Assembly: GCA_004551865.1 (NCBI GenBank)
Contig: SFPR01000010.1
Coordinates: 1-59,422 of the forward strand
Direction of reading: 5' to 3'
Length of the DNA: 59,422 nt
From: Bacteroidales bacterium
Lineage (GTDB): Bacteria; Bacteroidota; Bacteroidia; Bacteroidales; P3
Below are positions 35,442 to 44,506 of the stretch, piece after piece (the stretch's first letter is position 1; each line of letters opens with the position of its first letter). The notes under the pieces were generated by a model. That model was given only the letters and a program-made list of their open reading frames with translations. It made no database searches and was not told the origin of the DNA. A program made the position numbers and the translations under genes.

Positions 35442-36326
35442 TCAGCCGAGGCTCAAACGATTGCGATATTCTCGCGGCGAACAACCTGCAAGACGCTTAA
35501 AGAACTTGCCGAACAAATCCAAAGTCTCGAAGTTTAACTCGTATGCAATCTGCTGTATGGTCATATCTGTCGAAGAAAGCAACACCTTGCTCTCTGTAAG
35601 AACATAATCATATAGCAATTCCGAAGGTGTTTTGCCCAAGGTCTCCTTGATAACCTTTGAAAGATACTTGGCAGACACACAGAGCCTGTCGGCATAGAAT
35701 GAAATATCCCTATGAGTTATGAAATTATCTCTCAACAAAGAGACAAACTCCTTGCTTATCTCCTCTTTTCTGCTCAGTTTGCCCTTTTCGTTCTCTTGAT
35801 GAAGCCCATACGTATAACCATAATACAAAGCCAAAGTGAGATGTTTGGTTATTTCCAATCTATAAGGATTTTCCGGTGTATCGGCTATTGTTTTCAAAAC
35901 GTTGAAGTACGTATTAAAAATATGCAAATCGGACTTTTTTAACTCTACCACAGGATTTTGGTATATCGAATGAAACAACTGCAATTTGCTATTGCTGTTT
36001 CCGAAAAGAGCCTCTGTAAAATGCTTTGAATAAATGATACATTTGCATACAATATCCCCCTCGCTGTTTGAGGTACACAAGATTTGGTCATTCAAAAAGG
36101 TAACCATACACGGAGCTTTGGCATGATACTCTTTCATATTGACAAAGAAAGTAGTTTCTCCCTCAAAATAAATCAGGGTTGTTGTACAATCTGTTCTATA
36201 TGGTTCACTATGCGAGTTTAACAATTCTGCATTATCAATCAAAAGAACCTCGTTTTCAATTTCTATGCTTTGAGGTAACAATTTGGTAAATGCTTTTATA
36301 TCTATATAAGATACTCCTCTCTTCAT
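35442..36326 (-). CDS. AraC family transcriptional regulator
   Basis: 294 residues. The C-terminal ~100 residues form a two-helix-turn-helix domain: ISFYADRLCVSAKYLSKVIKE and MTIQQIAYELNFETLDLFGKFFKR, then GCSPREYRNRL. The N-terminal part resembles a cupin-type sensor domain, ligand unknown. ATG at 36326 is preferred to 36347, since the -7 box lies at 36345-36352. A palindrome within its promoter suggests autoregulation. The neighbouring barrel protein and repeat protein genes diverge from it and are its likely targets by position only. Confidence 0.87.
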   Translation of the reverse strand: MKRGVSYIDIKAFTKLLPQSIEIENEVLLIDNAELLNSHSEPYRTDCTTTLIYFEGETTFFVNMKEYHAKAPCMVTFLNDQILCTSNSEGDIVCKCIIYSKHFTEALFGNSNSKLQLFHSIYQNPVVELKKSDLHIFNTYFNVLKTIADTPENPYRLEITKHLTLALYYGYTYGLHQENEKGKLSRKEEISKEFVSLLRDNFITHRDISFYADRLCVSAKYLSKVIKETLGKTPSELLYDYVLTESKVLLSSTDMTIQQIAYELNFETLDLFGKFFKRLAGCSPREYRNRLSLG

Positions 36327-36344
36327 ATTGTCTTTTTTTTTGTG

Positions 36345-36374
36345 CAAAGATACAAACCAAATTGGTCTGACAAA
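36345..36374 (-). promoter_or_regulatory. Promoter and candidate operator of the AraC gene
   Basis: Minus strand: TTTG (36374-36371), 18-base spacer, TATCTTTG (36352-36345). Within the spacer lies the palindrome ACCAA-A-TTGGT (36356-36366), well placed for a repressor or autoregulator. Confidence 0.65.
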
Positions 36375-36550
36375 TACAAAAATCGATTAAAAATCGCCTT
36401 TTTTGAGTTAAAAGCGAAATTTAAGCTAATTTTATAGACTTGTGTTCTACACCCCTGATATGTATTCATAGTACTTTTGCAAACGGAAAACAGAACATGG
36501 TGTTCGCAATTAGTAATTAACAAATTATCAATTCAACAAAACAAACAACT

Positions 36551-37162
36551 ATGAAGAAAACATTCATTGTAATTATCATGGCAGCGATGGGCTTATATGC
36601 ACACGCACAAAACGAAAACGACAAGCCGAAGTCGCTCACAATCGGCATCAAAGCGGAGTTAAACAGCGACTTTATGCAAGAAAAGGGAGTGCAAGGAGTA
36701 ACAGATTGGAACTTCGGAATAGGTGAAAATGCAGGCATTACCCTCAAGCGTACATTCACAAAGCATTTTGCCATACAAGCAGAAGTCTTGCTGCAACAAA
36801 ATCGCTCTCGGCTCACATACAATTCGGTTGAAGAGAAATGCTCAGGTTTCGGAATAATGGTTCCTTTCTACTTCATGCCCGAAGTACACTGCAAAAACAC
36901 CATATTCTATTTGGGGGTTGGTCCTTGGGGAAGTGCAGGATTGAGTGCCAAAATTGGCGAAACAAATCTCTACGACAAGAATAACGAATACTTCACTTTA
37001 AGTCGTTGGAACTTGGGAGCAGGAATGCTCTTGGGAGTCGAGTTTGGCTGCGGATTACAAATCAATCTGAACTACCGCTATGCCTTCTTCAATTCGGCAA
37101 TGAACGACAACGGCACATTAACTGAGCATCAGGCAAGCATCGGCTTGGGATACAGATTCTGA
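36551..37162 (+). CDS. Outer-membrane beta-barrel protein
   Basis: 203 residues with a signal peptide (FIVIIMAAMGLYAHAQ). The mature part has repeated amphipathic strands with glycine and aromatic residues (SLTIGIKAELNSDF, GITLKRTFTKHFAIQAEVLL, FYLGVGPWGSAGLSAKIG, GCGLQINLNYRYAF) and ends in a terminal Phe (ASIGLGYRF), as for small OmpA/OmpW-like or PorT-like barrels. A possible -7 box TACTTTTG lies at 36472-36479. It is divergent from the AraC gene and followed by the repeat protein after 27 bases. Confidence 0.72.
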   Translation: MKKTFIVIIMAAMGLYAHAQNENDKPKSLTIGIKAELNSDFMQEKGVQGVTDWNFGIGENAGITLKRTFTKHFAIQAEVLLQQNRSRLTYNSVEEKCSGFGIMVPFYFMPEVHCKNTIFYLGVGPWGSAGLSAKIGETNLYDKNNEYFTLSRWNLGAGMLLGVEFGCGLQINLNYRYAFFNSAMNDNGTLTEHQASIGLGYRF

Positions 37163-37189
37163 AAACATAATCCATAAATACATTACATC

Positions 37190-37525
37190 ATGAAAGAAAT
37201 CAAAAAACAGTTTTTATTTATTTTGGCTTGTCTGCCATTGGCAGGTCTTCAAGCTCAAACAGTTAAAACAGAAAGTAATCCAATAAAAGAAAATTCAAAA
37301 ACAGACACAATCATGAGCGAGTACAAATTAAAAACAGGAAAAATCGGAGAAAACGTTCAAAAAGGCTACAAAGCCGTAGAGAATGGAGTTGTTTCAGGTT
37401 ATCAAGCTGTCGAAGACGCAGTTGTTTCCACTTACAAGAAGATTGAAAATAAGTTTGTCGATACCTTTTTGGAAAAGGTAGAAGACGGCAAGAGAGAAGA
37501 GGCTATCGAGAAAAAAGAAAAGTAA
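37190..37525 (+). CDS. Small exported protein with 11-residue repeats
   Basis: 111 residues with a signal peptide (FLFILACLPLAGLQAQ). The mature part carries three consecutive 11-residue units, YKAVENGVVSG, YQAVEDAVVST and YKKIENKFVDT, preceded by GKIGENVQKG. Such 11-mers form amphipathic helices as in LEA- or apolipoprotein-like proteins. A second Met at TIMSEYKLKT would give a cytosolic form lacking the signal. It ends in a lysine/glutamate-rich tail and is probably cotranscribed with the barrel gene 27 bases upstream. I do not recognise a named family. Confidence 0.68.
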   Translation: MKEIKKQFLFILACLPLAGLQAQTVKTESNPIKENSKTDTIMSEYKLKTGKIGENVQKGYKAVENGVVSGYQAVEDAVVSTYKKIENKFVDTFLEKVEDGKREEAIEKKEK

Positions 37526-37558
37526 CTTGGAATAACCTTAATGTTTTATTCAGTCCGC

Positions 37559-37592
37559 AAGTGCCGACAGTTCTCATCTGTCGGCACTTTTT
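37559..37592 (+). terminator. Terminator after the 11-residue-repeat gene
   Basis: AAGTGCCGACAG (37559-37570) and CTGTCGGCACTT (37578-37589) form a perfect 12-bp stem with a 7-nt loop, followed by a T5 run. Confidence 0.9.
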
Positions 37593-37668
37593 GTTCACAT
37601 CGGTCTGACATGATACTCAATCCTGTTTGCAAACAATCAATCGAAAAAGCCCCAAATCCACTCAGATA

Positions 37669-37854
37669 ACTCAAAACCAAGCCTTCTGCACAAGAGTTTT
37701 GCATTCAAACAAAACAACTTGAAAATCAACTAATAACAAAACGCCGTTTTATTCTCCTGAAACGCCCTTTAAGCCAAATAAAACAGCGTTTTATCCCGAC
37801 GAAACGCCGTTTCAAAATCCCCCGAAAGAACAGTCTGTAAATAAAAGCATTAAA
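37669..37854 (+). repeat. Left ~190-bp direct repeat flanking the Schlafen-like gene
   Basis: Starts ACTCAAAACCAAGCCTTCTG and ends AAAGCATTAAA. It matches 39648-39842 in the same orientation, with near-identity over the first 75 bases and over the block ending TCCCGACGAAACGCCGTTTC. It encloses array 4. Confidence 0.88.
37738..37813. repeat. 21-bp phased palindrome array 4 (four units)
   Basis: Cores at 37742, 37763, 37784 and 37805; all intervals 21 bp. Units two and three are decayed (CGCCC, CAGCG). It lies within the left direct repeat. Confidence 0.9.
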
Positions 37855-38053
37855 GCTCAAGCATAAAATTCTCATAAAACAATGTCTAAGCAAAAGAATC
37901 CAAATTTCCAAACTTTCCAAGAGTGCGTTTACAAAAAAGTATTGTAAATTTGCACTTGATGATTGAAACCCTCAGATCTTAACAATGTAAGAATTGGTCA
38001 GGATTATCAGCAAAGCAAATAAAAAAGGAGAGATAATACCAACGTTTTTTGAT

Positions 38054-39538
38054 ATGTTAAACATCAAAGGTATATTTTTGAAAGGTGAACGTGTTACACT
38101 CGAATGTAAGAAAGCACAACGCAGTATTCCAAATTCTGTATGGGATACTTACTCTGCTTTTGCGAATACATACGGAGGAACAATTCTTCTCGGTGTGGCA
38201 GAAAATATAGAAGAAAGAGATAAATCCAAACGATTTGAGATTGTAGGCGTAGATGATGCCGACAAAATAAGAAAAGACTTATGGAACACCCTCAACAGCA
38301 AAGAGAAAGTTAGTGTCAATCTGCTCCGAGACAAAGATGTGCAAGTACTTAATATAGACGGAAGGGATATTATAGTCATCAATGTGCCGCGTGCAGATGC
38401 CAATATGCGTCCCGTATATATCAACAACAACCTTTCAAGAGGAACATTCAAGCGAAACCACGAGGGAGACTATCATTGCACAGAACAAGAGCTAAAAATG
38501 ATGCTTCGAGATGCCAACGAAGCAGGGAATGACAGGATTATATTAGAACACTACACCATGGACGATATAGACATTCCCACATTGGAGAATTACAGAGTGA
38601 TGTTCAAGACAGATAATCCCGATCACGTTTGGAATGATCTTGGTCACAAAGAATTTCTTCTGCAATTAGGCGGATATGCTGTTGATAGAAAAAGCAAGAT
38701 TGAGGGAGTTACAATGGCAGGACTTCTAATGTTTGGCAAAGGATTGCCAATTCGCGACAGGTTTGACAACTTACGAATGGATTATATTGACAAATCCCAC
38801 CTTATTGGGGAGCAACGATATAGCGACCGCCTCACTTATGATGGCAGATGGGAGAATAATTTGTACAACTTCATGCGAATGGTTATTCCAAAATTGACTA
38901 TTGATTTGCCGCGTCCTTTCCAAATGGAAGGGATAATAAGAAAGGACGACACATTACTGCATAAGGCTGTGAGAGAAGCTGTAACAAACATGATAATTCA
39001 CTCAGACCTCTTACTCAATGGTGTTCTAAAAATTGAAAAATACGATGACCGCATCGTTCTGACCAACCCGGGATTACTCAAACTCCCCATAGAGCAGATA
39101 TATCAGGGAGGAGAATCAAAGGCTCGCAACCAAAGAATACAGAATATGTTCCGTATGATTGGCTATGGAGAAAACCTCGGCTCGGGATTTCCCCTCATTC
39201 TGAACGCATGGAACGAAAAACATTGGATTAAACCGGAGTTGATTGAGCAGACTGAACTAATGCAAGTAAAACTCACTTTGTATTTTGAGAATGAAACAAA
39301 GCTAATAGGCGTAAAAGGTGGCGTAAAAGGTGGCGTAAAGGATTTATCTGAAATTCAAAAGGTTATTATACAAGAGATAAAAATCAACCCGGACATTACA
39401 ACAAAAGAATTGGCACAAAAGACAGGCATCAAATTCCGAACTTTGCAACGTTACATTGCTCAATTACAGGCACTCGGCAGTATTTATAGAGAAGGAGGAC
39501 GAAAAAAAGGACGTTGGGTTATTGTGTCAAATGTATAG
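38054..39538 (+). CDS. Schlafen/AlbA_2-type ATP-binding protein with winged-helix C-terminus
   Basis: 494 residues. The N-terminal AlbA_2 (Schlafen) domain shows GERVTLECKKAQRSIPNSVW and AFANTYGGTILLGVAE. A GHKL-type ATP-binding helper domain follows (LLHKAVREAVTNMIIHSDL, NPGLLKLP, RIQNMFRMIGYGENLGSGF). A GVKG linker made of 12-bp repeats (39308-39341) leads to a winged helix (TTKELAQKTGIKFRTLQRYIAQL). Annotated members are called putative DNA-binding transcriptional regulators; some Schlafen-type proteins act in defence. The frame is open from a TTG at 37994; ATG 38054 is preferred. A ~190-bp direct repeat sits on each side. Confidence 0.82.
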   Translation: MLNIKGIFLKGERVTLECKKAQRSIPNSVWDTYSAFANTYGGTILLGVAENIEERDKSKRFEIVGVDDADKIRKDLWNTLNSKEKVSVNLLRDKDVQVLNIDGRDIIVINVPRADANMRPVYINNNLSRGTFKRNHEGDYHCTEQELKMMLRDANEAGNDRIILEHYTMDDIDIPTLENYRVMFKTDNPDHVWNDLGHKEFLLQLGGYAVDRKSKIEGVTMAGLLMFGKGLPIRDRFDNLRMDYIDKSHLIGEQRYSDRLTYDGRWENNLYNFMRMVIPKLTIDLPRPFQMEGIIRKDDTLLHKAVREAVTNMIIHSDLLLNGVLKIEKYDDRIVLTNPGLLKLPIEQIYQGGESKARNQRIQNMFRMIGYGENLGSGFPLILNAWNEKHWIKPELIEQTELMQVKLTLYFENETKLIGVKGGVKGGVKDLSEIQKVIIQEIKINPDITTKELAQKTGIKFRTLQRYIAQLQALGSIYREGGRKKGRWVIVSNV

Positions 39539-39647
39539 ACAGTCTCTAATCGTTTGTATTTCAAACTGCACCAAGGTATTTACGCTGCAAATATAATGAA
39601 ATATATTCTCCATAAACTATTTGAAAAAACTCAAACACCCTTGGAGG

Positions 39648-39842
39648 ACTCAAAACCAAGCCTTCTGCACAAGAGTTTTGCATTTCAATAAAACAACTTG
39701 AAAATCAAGCAATAACAAAACGCCGATTTATTTTTCCAAAACGCCCTTTCAGTCAGACAAAACGGCGTTTTATCCCGACGAAACGCCGTTTCAAAATCCC
39801 CAAAAAGAAACTTCTGTAAATCAGAGTATTGAAAGCATTAAA
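39648..39842 (+). repeat. Right ~190-bp direct repeat flanking the Schlafen-like gene
   Basis: Second copy of the 37669-37854 repeat, same orientation, about 1980 bp away, and containing array 5. Confidence 0.88.
39717..39792. repeat. 21-bp phased palindrome array 5 (four units)
   Basis: Cores at 39721, 39742, 39763 and 39784; all intervals 21 bp. Its second unit carries the same CGCCC variant as array 4, showing that arrays 4 and 5 were duplicated together. Confidence 0.9.
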
Positions 39843-40003
39843 TACAATGGCATTTTTTGAAAAAGCATCAAAGTTTGACGAATAAAGATACTTGAAAAAC
39901 CATACCAAAGTTTCGATTTGAAAAATAATTTGCGTATCGATCTTTTATTTCAAATATGGTTATATTCAGTCGCAAAAATACTTGCATAAATGTCCAAAAT
40001 AAT

Positions 40004-40034
40004 TTTGCAAATAAGCCCAAATTACGTACCTTTG
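40004..40034 (+). promoter_or_regulatory. Promoter upstream of the lipoprotein gene
   Basis: TTTG (40004-40007), 19-base spacer, TACCTTTG (40027-40034). Transcription would start about 260 bases before the next start codon, implying a long leader or a separate small transcript. Confidence 0.65.
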
Positions 40035-40300
40035 CAAGCGGGAAAGTTTGTCATAAAGAACAACGGATATAAACAAATAACAAGAATCTATTTTTGTACA
40101 TCTTGTTTGAATATGATCAGTGTAAGTAATAATGATTTGATATAACAAATCCTGTAATACTAATACCGAAATTAAGGTATAATTCCCAAATCCATTGGCT
40201 GTTATACCACAAATACAAACATTGATGCACGATATTTTTTTAAGAAAGAGCAAGAACAGAACTAATCAATCGATGGATGATAACAAACAAAGAAGCAAAT

Positions 40301-40840
40301 ATGAAAAAGATTGTTTTATTATTTATTACAGCTTGCGTAGTAACAAGTTGTACTTCGGTTAAAAGAGTTACAAGTTTTGATGAATACAATCGTTGTATTC
40401 AGCGTGTACAAAATGATTTATCAGTAAAAGGTTACGAGCTGTCAGGACACAAAGAAGAGACATCAAGCAACACCGTTGTAACTGCCGTTTCTTATTCAAC
40501 ACAATCAGGTTATGGAACCGCAATGGATAATGACAATTTCACTTATGACACTTACACTTTCTCGAATAGTACAGGGGATATTGTAGAAATAGAACTAAAA
40601 TATAGGGATCGTTATTCAAAATACTCAGATGTAAATTACATAAAGACAGTTGAATTATTAGGGTGCAAAACTTCCAAAGCTGCTGATTACAATGATATAT
40701 GCGGAAACAACTCTCTGGCAAAATACTTACTACAAAACATGAATAGGGATATTGATGTAGAAGTTTACGACAACGACAAAACCATGGTTTTATATTGTAT
40801 TTTGTCATGCTCTCCTCTCTTGCTTCTTTTATTCTTATGA
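40301..40840 (+). CDS. Lipoprotein of unknown function
   Basis: 179 residues. KKIVLLFITACVVTSC is a lipoprotein signal peptide with its lipobox at VTSC. The mature part is polar with several cysteines (NRCIQ, LLGCKT, DICGN), and it ends in a hydrophobic stretch (LYCILSCSPLLLLLFL) that could be a membrane anchor. I recognise no family. The start at 40301 is chosen because it opens the signal peptide; an in-frame ATG at 40277 adds a polar extension unlikely in a lipoprotein. It is terminated at 40874-40905. Confidence 0.65.
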   Translation: MKKIVLLFITACVVTSCTSVKRVTSFDEYNRCIQRVQNDLSVKGYELSGHKEETSSNTVVTAVSYSTQSGYGTAMDNDNFTYDTYTFSNSTGDIVEIELKYRDRYSKYSDVNYIKTVELLGCKTSKAADYNDICGNNSLAKYLLQNMNRDIDVEVYDNDKTMVLYCILSCSPLLLLLFL

Positions 40841-40873
40841 CTCCGAATAATAGTTCCAACTAAAAGTGCAATA

Positions 40874-40905
40874 AAGTCATAAGCTCAACCTTATGGCTTT
40901 TTTTT
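40874..40905 (+). terminator. Terminator after the lipoprotein gene
   Basis: AAGTCATAAG (40874-40883) pairs with CTTATGGCTT (40890-40899), one G-T pair, followed by an eight-base T run. Confidence 0.85.
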
Positions 40906-41001
40906 CTTCAATTAGTACCAAAGTATCATCGAAAAACTTCACATATAATTCATATTCAACTGTGGGGATTTTGCTATCTTTGCACTATCATTCAGGATAA
41001 A

Positions 41002-43167
41002 ATGTATCAAGTCATGAAATCGAAAAAAGATATGTCGGCAATAGCCACCTCTATTCTCAAAGTATTTGCCTCAAATCCTCTTTTACCATTGAATTTCAAG
41101 CAGGTGTCTTCTCGACTCGGCATCACCGACCGCGGAAGCAAGGAGATGATAAGAAATCACTTGCAGTCAATGGCAGAAGATGAGATAATCAACGAAATCG
41201 AAAGAGGAAAATACAAGCTCAATCCCAAATATATCACAAACAATGTGCTACCTGCCCACTACGTTGTGGGAACCGTGGACATGAAACAGACGGGAAAGGC
41301 TTATGTGTTGTGCGATGAGGGCGGCGAAGACGTATATATAAATATGAATAACACCAATCACGCTCTCAATGGCGACAAGGTGAAGGTCTATCTCTTCCCA
41401 CAACGTAAGAAAAGAAAGCGTGAGGGTCAGATTGTTGAGATATTGCAAAGAGCAAAAACCTCTTTTGTTGGTATCATTCAGAAGCATGGCAAGTTCGCTT
41501 TCCTTGTTTGCGACAGCAGTTCGATGCCTGTGGATATTTTTCTGGACATCAACGACCTGCATGGTGCAAAAGACGGCGACAAGGCTTTGGTGGAGATTAC
41601 CGATTGGCCGCAAAATGCCAACAATCCTTTCGGACGAGTGGTGAAAGTACTTGGTCGTCCGGGCGAAAACGATGTGGAGATGCAGTCAATTCTCTCCGAG
41701 TTTGACTTTCCTCTCTTTTTCCCCGAACAAGTGGAGAAAGAAGCTGAGCAAATCCCTCTCGAACTGCCCCAAGACGAGGTTGCAAAACGTCGGGACTTCC
41801 GTTCGGTAACCACATTCACCATTGACCCTGCCGATGCAAAGGACTTTGACGATGCTTTGTCGTTTCGCCGCTTGTCAAACGGCAATGTGGAGGTCGGAGT
41901 GCATATTGCAGATGTTTCTTTCTATGTAAGGGAAAACACAGCCTTGAACGAAGAAGCCTATCGCAGGGCTACGTCGGTTTATCTTGTCGATAGGACGATA
42001 CCGATGTTGCCCGAAAAACTTTGCAACGGTGTTTGCTCCCTAAGGCAGGACGAAGACAAGTTTGCCTTTTCGGCAGTGTTTGAGATGAATGACAAAGCTG
42101 AGGTTGTGAACGAGTGGTTTGGCAAAACGGTTATTCGTTCCGACCGTCGATTTGCCTACGAGCAGGCTCAGCAAGTGATAGAAACAGGTAGCGGAGACTG
42201 CTGTGATGAGATTTTGTCGCTATGGGCTTTGGCAGAACAGATGAGAAAGAGACGTTTTAGGGCAGGTGCAATCAACTTTGAGAGCATCGAGGTCAAGTTT
42301 CACTTGGACGAGAATGCCAAACCGACAGGTGTATATCTCAAAGAGAGCAAGGAAGCAAACTGGTTGATAGAAGAGTTTATGCTGTTGGCAAACCGACAAG
42401 TCGCCGCCCACATCGGCAAAGCCAAAGTCAAAAGCCAAGCCAAGACTTTCGTATATAGAGTTCACGATGAGCCGAACAAAGAAAAACTTGAAGTGTTTAA
42501 GGACTTTGTGGGCAAGTTGGGCTACAACCTGAACGACAAGACAAGAAGTTCGCTCACCAAGAGCTTCAACAAACTCTTTGAACAAATATCGGGAAAAGGC
42601 GAAGAAACAATGATAAACATGATTGCACTTCGCACAATGAGCAAGGCATTTTATTCTTGCGACAACATAGGACACTATGGCTTGGGATTTCCATACTATA
42701 CACACTTTACATCGCCAATCAGACGTTATCCTGATGTGATGGTTCACCGACTTTTGGAAAGATATTTGGACAACAAGCCATCGGTTGATAAGGAAGTGTT
42801 TGAGCAAAGGTGCGAACACTGCTCAAATATGGAGAAAAAGGCTGCCGATGCCGAGAGAGCGTCTGTCAAATTCAAGCAGGCGGAATATCTTTCCGACAAG
42901 ATAGGACAGGAATTTGTGGGAACGATTTCGGGAGTGAGCAAGTGGGGTGTTTATGTCATGCTTGACGAAAGCAAATGTGAGGGATTAGTGCCGATGAGAG
43001 ACATAACCGATGACTTCTATGTGCTTGATGAAGACAATTTTCGTTTGGTCGGCAAGACTTCGGGCAAGATTTATCAAATCGGAATGCCTGTCAAAATCAA
43101 GATTGTGAGCGTCAATTTGTTCAAAAAGCAGATGAACTTCACCTTTGTAAACGAAGAGGAAGAGTAA
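41002..43167 (+). CDS. rnr: Ribonuclease R
   Basis: Processive 3'-5' exoribonuclease of the RNB family that degrades structured RNA; 721 residues, normal length. Domains: an N-terminal winged-helix segment (about residues 10-70), cold-shock OB folds, then the RNB catalytic core with TIDPADAKDFDDALSF carrying the metal-binding Asp residues, VGVHIADVSFYV, HYGLGFPYYTHFTSPIRRYPD, and a C-terminal S1 domain (GTISGVSKWGVYVML). A -7 box TATCTTTG lies at 40975-40982, leaving a leader of about 13 bases; ATG 41014 is an alternative start. Confidence 0.95.
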   Translation: MYQVMKSKKDMSAIATSILKVFASNPLLPLNFKQVSSRLGITDRGSKEMIRNHLQSMAEDEIINEIERGKYKLNPKYITNNVLPAHYVVGTVDMKQTGKAYVLCDEGGEDVYINMNNTNHALNGDKVKVYLFPQRKKRKREGQIVEILQRAKTSFVGIIQKHGKFAFLVCDSSSMPVDIFLDINDLHGAKDGDKALVEITDWPQNANNPFGRVVKVLGRPGENDVEMQSILSEFDFPLFFPEQVEKEAEQIPLELPQDEVAKRRDFRSVTTFTIDPADAKDFDDALSFRRLSNGNVEVGVHIADVSFYVRENTALNEEAYRRATSVYLVDRTIPMLPEKLCNGVCSLRQDEDKFAFSAVFEMNDKAEVVNEWFGKTVIRSDRRFAYEQAQQVIETGSGDCCDEILSLWALAEQMRKRRFRAGAINFESIEVKFHLDENAKPTGVYLKESKEANWLIEEFMLLANRQVAAHIGKAKVKSQAKTFVYRVHDEPNKEKLEVFKDFVGKLGYNLNDKTRSSLTKSFNKLFEQISGKGEETMINMIALRTMSKAFYSCDNIGHYGLGFPYYTHFTSPIRRYPDVMVHRLLERYLDNKPSVDKEVFEQRCEHCSNMEKKAADAERASVKFKQAEYLSDKIGQEFVGTISGVSKWGVYVMLDESKCEGLVPMRDITDDFYVLDEDNFRLVGKTSGKIYQIGMPVKIKIVSVNLFKKQMNFTFVNEEEE

Positions 43168-43205
43168 AAAGTTAAATTGATAATCAAAAAACGAATAAAC
43201 ATACT

Positions 43206-44492
43206 ATGAGAATTTTACTATTAGGCTCGGGAGCGAGAGAACACGCAATGGCGAGCAAGATAAAGCAAAGCAAACTTTGCAACCGGTTGTATATTTCGCC
43301 TGCCAATGCCGGCATGAGTGCAGTTGGAGAGTGTGTAAACATCGGAAGCGACTTTGAAAGTATCAAGACATTTGCCTGCGAAAAGGAGATTGATATGTTG
43401 GTTGTGGGAAACGAGCAACCATTGGTCGATGGCATTGCGGACAGTTTTGCAAATGACGAAAGAACTGCTCATATCAATGTGATAGGACCGAGAAAGCAAG
43501 CAGCAATGTTGGAAGGCAGCAAAGACTTTGCCAAGGAATTTATGTCTCGTTACTCCATTCCGACAGCTCGTTATCAGACTTTTGGAAAACAGGACTTAGA
43601 TGCTGCAAAACAATTTCTCAAAACCCTCAACCCTCCTTACGTTTTGAAAGCCGACGGCTTGGCAGCAGGCAAGGGAGTTGTCATTTTGTCCACAATACAA
43701 GAGGCAGAAAAAGAATTGGAAGCAATGCTTTCGCAAGCCAAGTTTGGTCATGCAGGCGACAAGGTGGTGATTGAAGAATTTTTGAGCGGCATCGAGTGTA
43801 GCGTCTTTGTGCTTACCGACGGCAAACACTACATCGTGCTTCCCGAAGCCAAAGATTACAAACGCATTGGCGAAGAAGACACAGGACTAAACACCGGAGG
43901 AATGGGCAGTATCTCGCCCGTAGTATTTGCAAACCAAGACTTCATGCAAAAAGTCGAGAGAAGAATAATACAACCAACCATAGAAGGATTGCAAAAAGAG
44001 AACTTGGATTATAGAGGTTTCATCTTCATAGGACTGATGAACGTAAAGGGCGACCCATACGTGATAGAATACAATGTTAGAATGGGAGACCCCGAAACCG
44101 AAAGCGTCATGCCGAGAATAGAGAGCGACTTGGTCGAAGCCTTTGACCTTGTGGGCAAAAGAGAATTGGACAAATACTCTCTCAAAATCAATCCTGACTA
44201 TTGTACAACGGTAATGCTTGTCAGCAAAGGTTACCCCGAAAGTTATGAGAAGGGAAAACTGATGAGCGGAATGGACGATTGTAGCGACTGTATGCTCTTC
44301 CACGCCGGCACAAAGGCAGATGAGAATGGCAATATCCTTACCGCAGGCGGCAGAGTGATAGCTGTGAGCTGCTTTGGCAAGACTATGCAGGAAGCACTCG
44401 CCAAATGCTATGCCCAAGCCGAGAAAATACAATTTGAAGGTAAGACTTTGAGACGAGACATCGGCAAAGACCTTATGCAACTATCCAAGTAA
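43206..44492 (+). CDS. purD: Phosphoribosylamine-glycine ligase (PurD)
   Basis: GAR synthetase, second step of purine synthesis; 428 residues. The N-terminal MRILLLGSGAREHAMA, the ATP-grasp segments PYVLKADGLAAGKGV and EEFLSGIECSVFVLTDG, and NTGGMGSISP are all diagnostic. FIGLMNVKGDPYVIEYNVRMGDPETE provides the metal ligands. It lies 38 bases after rnr and is followed closely by thyA, so purD-thyA-folA probably form a nucleotide-synthesis operon. Confidence 0.97.
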   Translation: MRILLLGSGAREHAMASKIKQSKLCNRLYISPANAGMSAVGECVNIGSDFESIKTFACEKEIDMLVVGNEQPLVDGIADSFANDERTAHINVIGPRKQAAMLEGSKDFAKEFMSRYSIPTARYQTFGKQDLDAAKQFLKTLNPPYVLKADGLAAGKGVVILSTIQEAEKELEAMLSQAKFGHAGDKVVIEEFLSGIECSVFVLTDGKHYIVLPEAKDYKRIGEEDTGLNTGGMGSISPVVFANQDFMQKVERRIIQPTIEGLQKENLDYRGFIFIGLMNVKGDPYVIEYNVRMGDPETESVMPRIESDLVEAFDLVGKRELDKYSLKINPDYCTTVMLVSKGYPESYEKGKLMSGMDDCSDCMLFHAGTKADENGNILTAGGRVIAVSCFGKTMQEALAKCYAQAEKIQFEGKTLRRDIGKDLMQLSK

Positions 44493-44506
44493 CACCCTCA
44501 AAACCT

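Larger units (their letters stand above)
37526..38053. other. Intergenic region before the Schlafen-like gene
   Basis: 528 bases holding the terminator (37559-37592), the left copy of a ~190-bp direct repeat (37669-37854) that contains array 4, and a -7 box TAAATTTG (37945-37952) for the next gene. No coding frame is convincing. Confidence 0.7.
39539..40300. other. Long intergenic region after the Schlafen-like gene
   Basis: 762 bases. It contains the right direct repeat with array 5, a good promoter (40004-40034), and an AT-rich stretch with a small hairpin (GGTATAA 40176-40182 with TTATACC 40202-40208). No gene is seen; the ~260-base leader before the lipoprotein gene may be regulatory. 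Confidence 0.6.
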
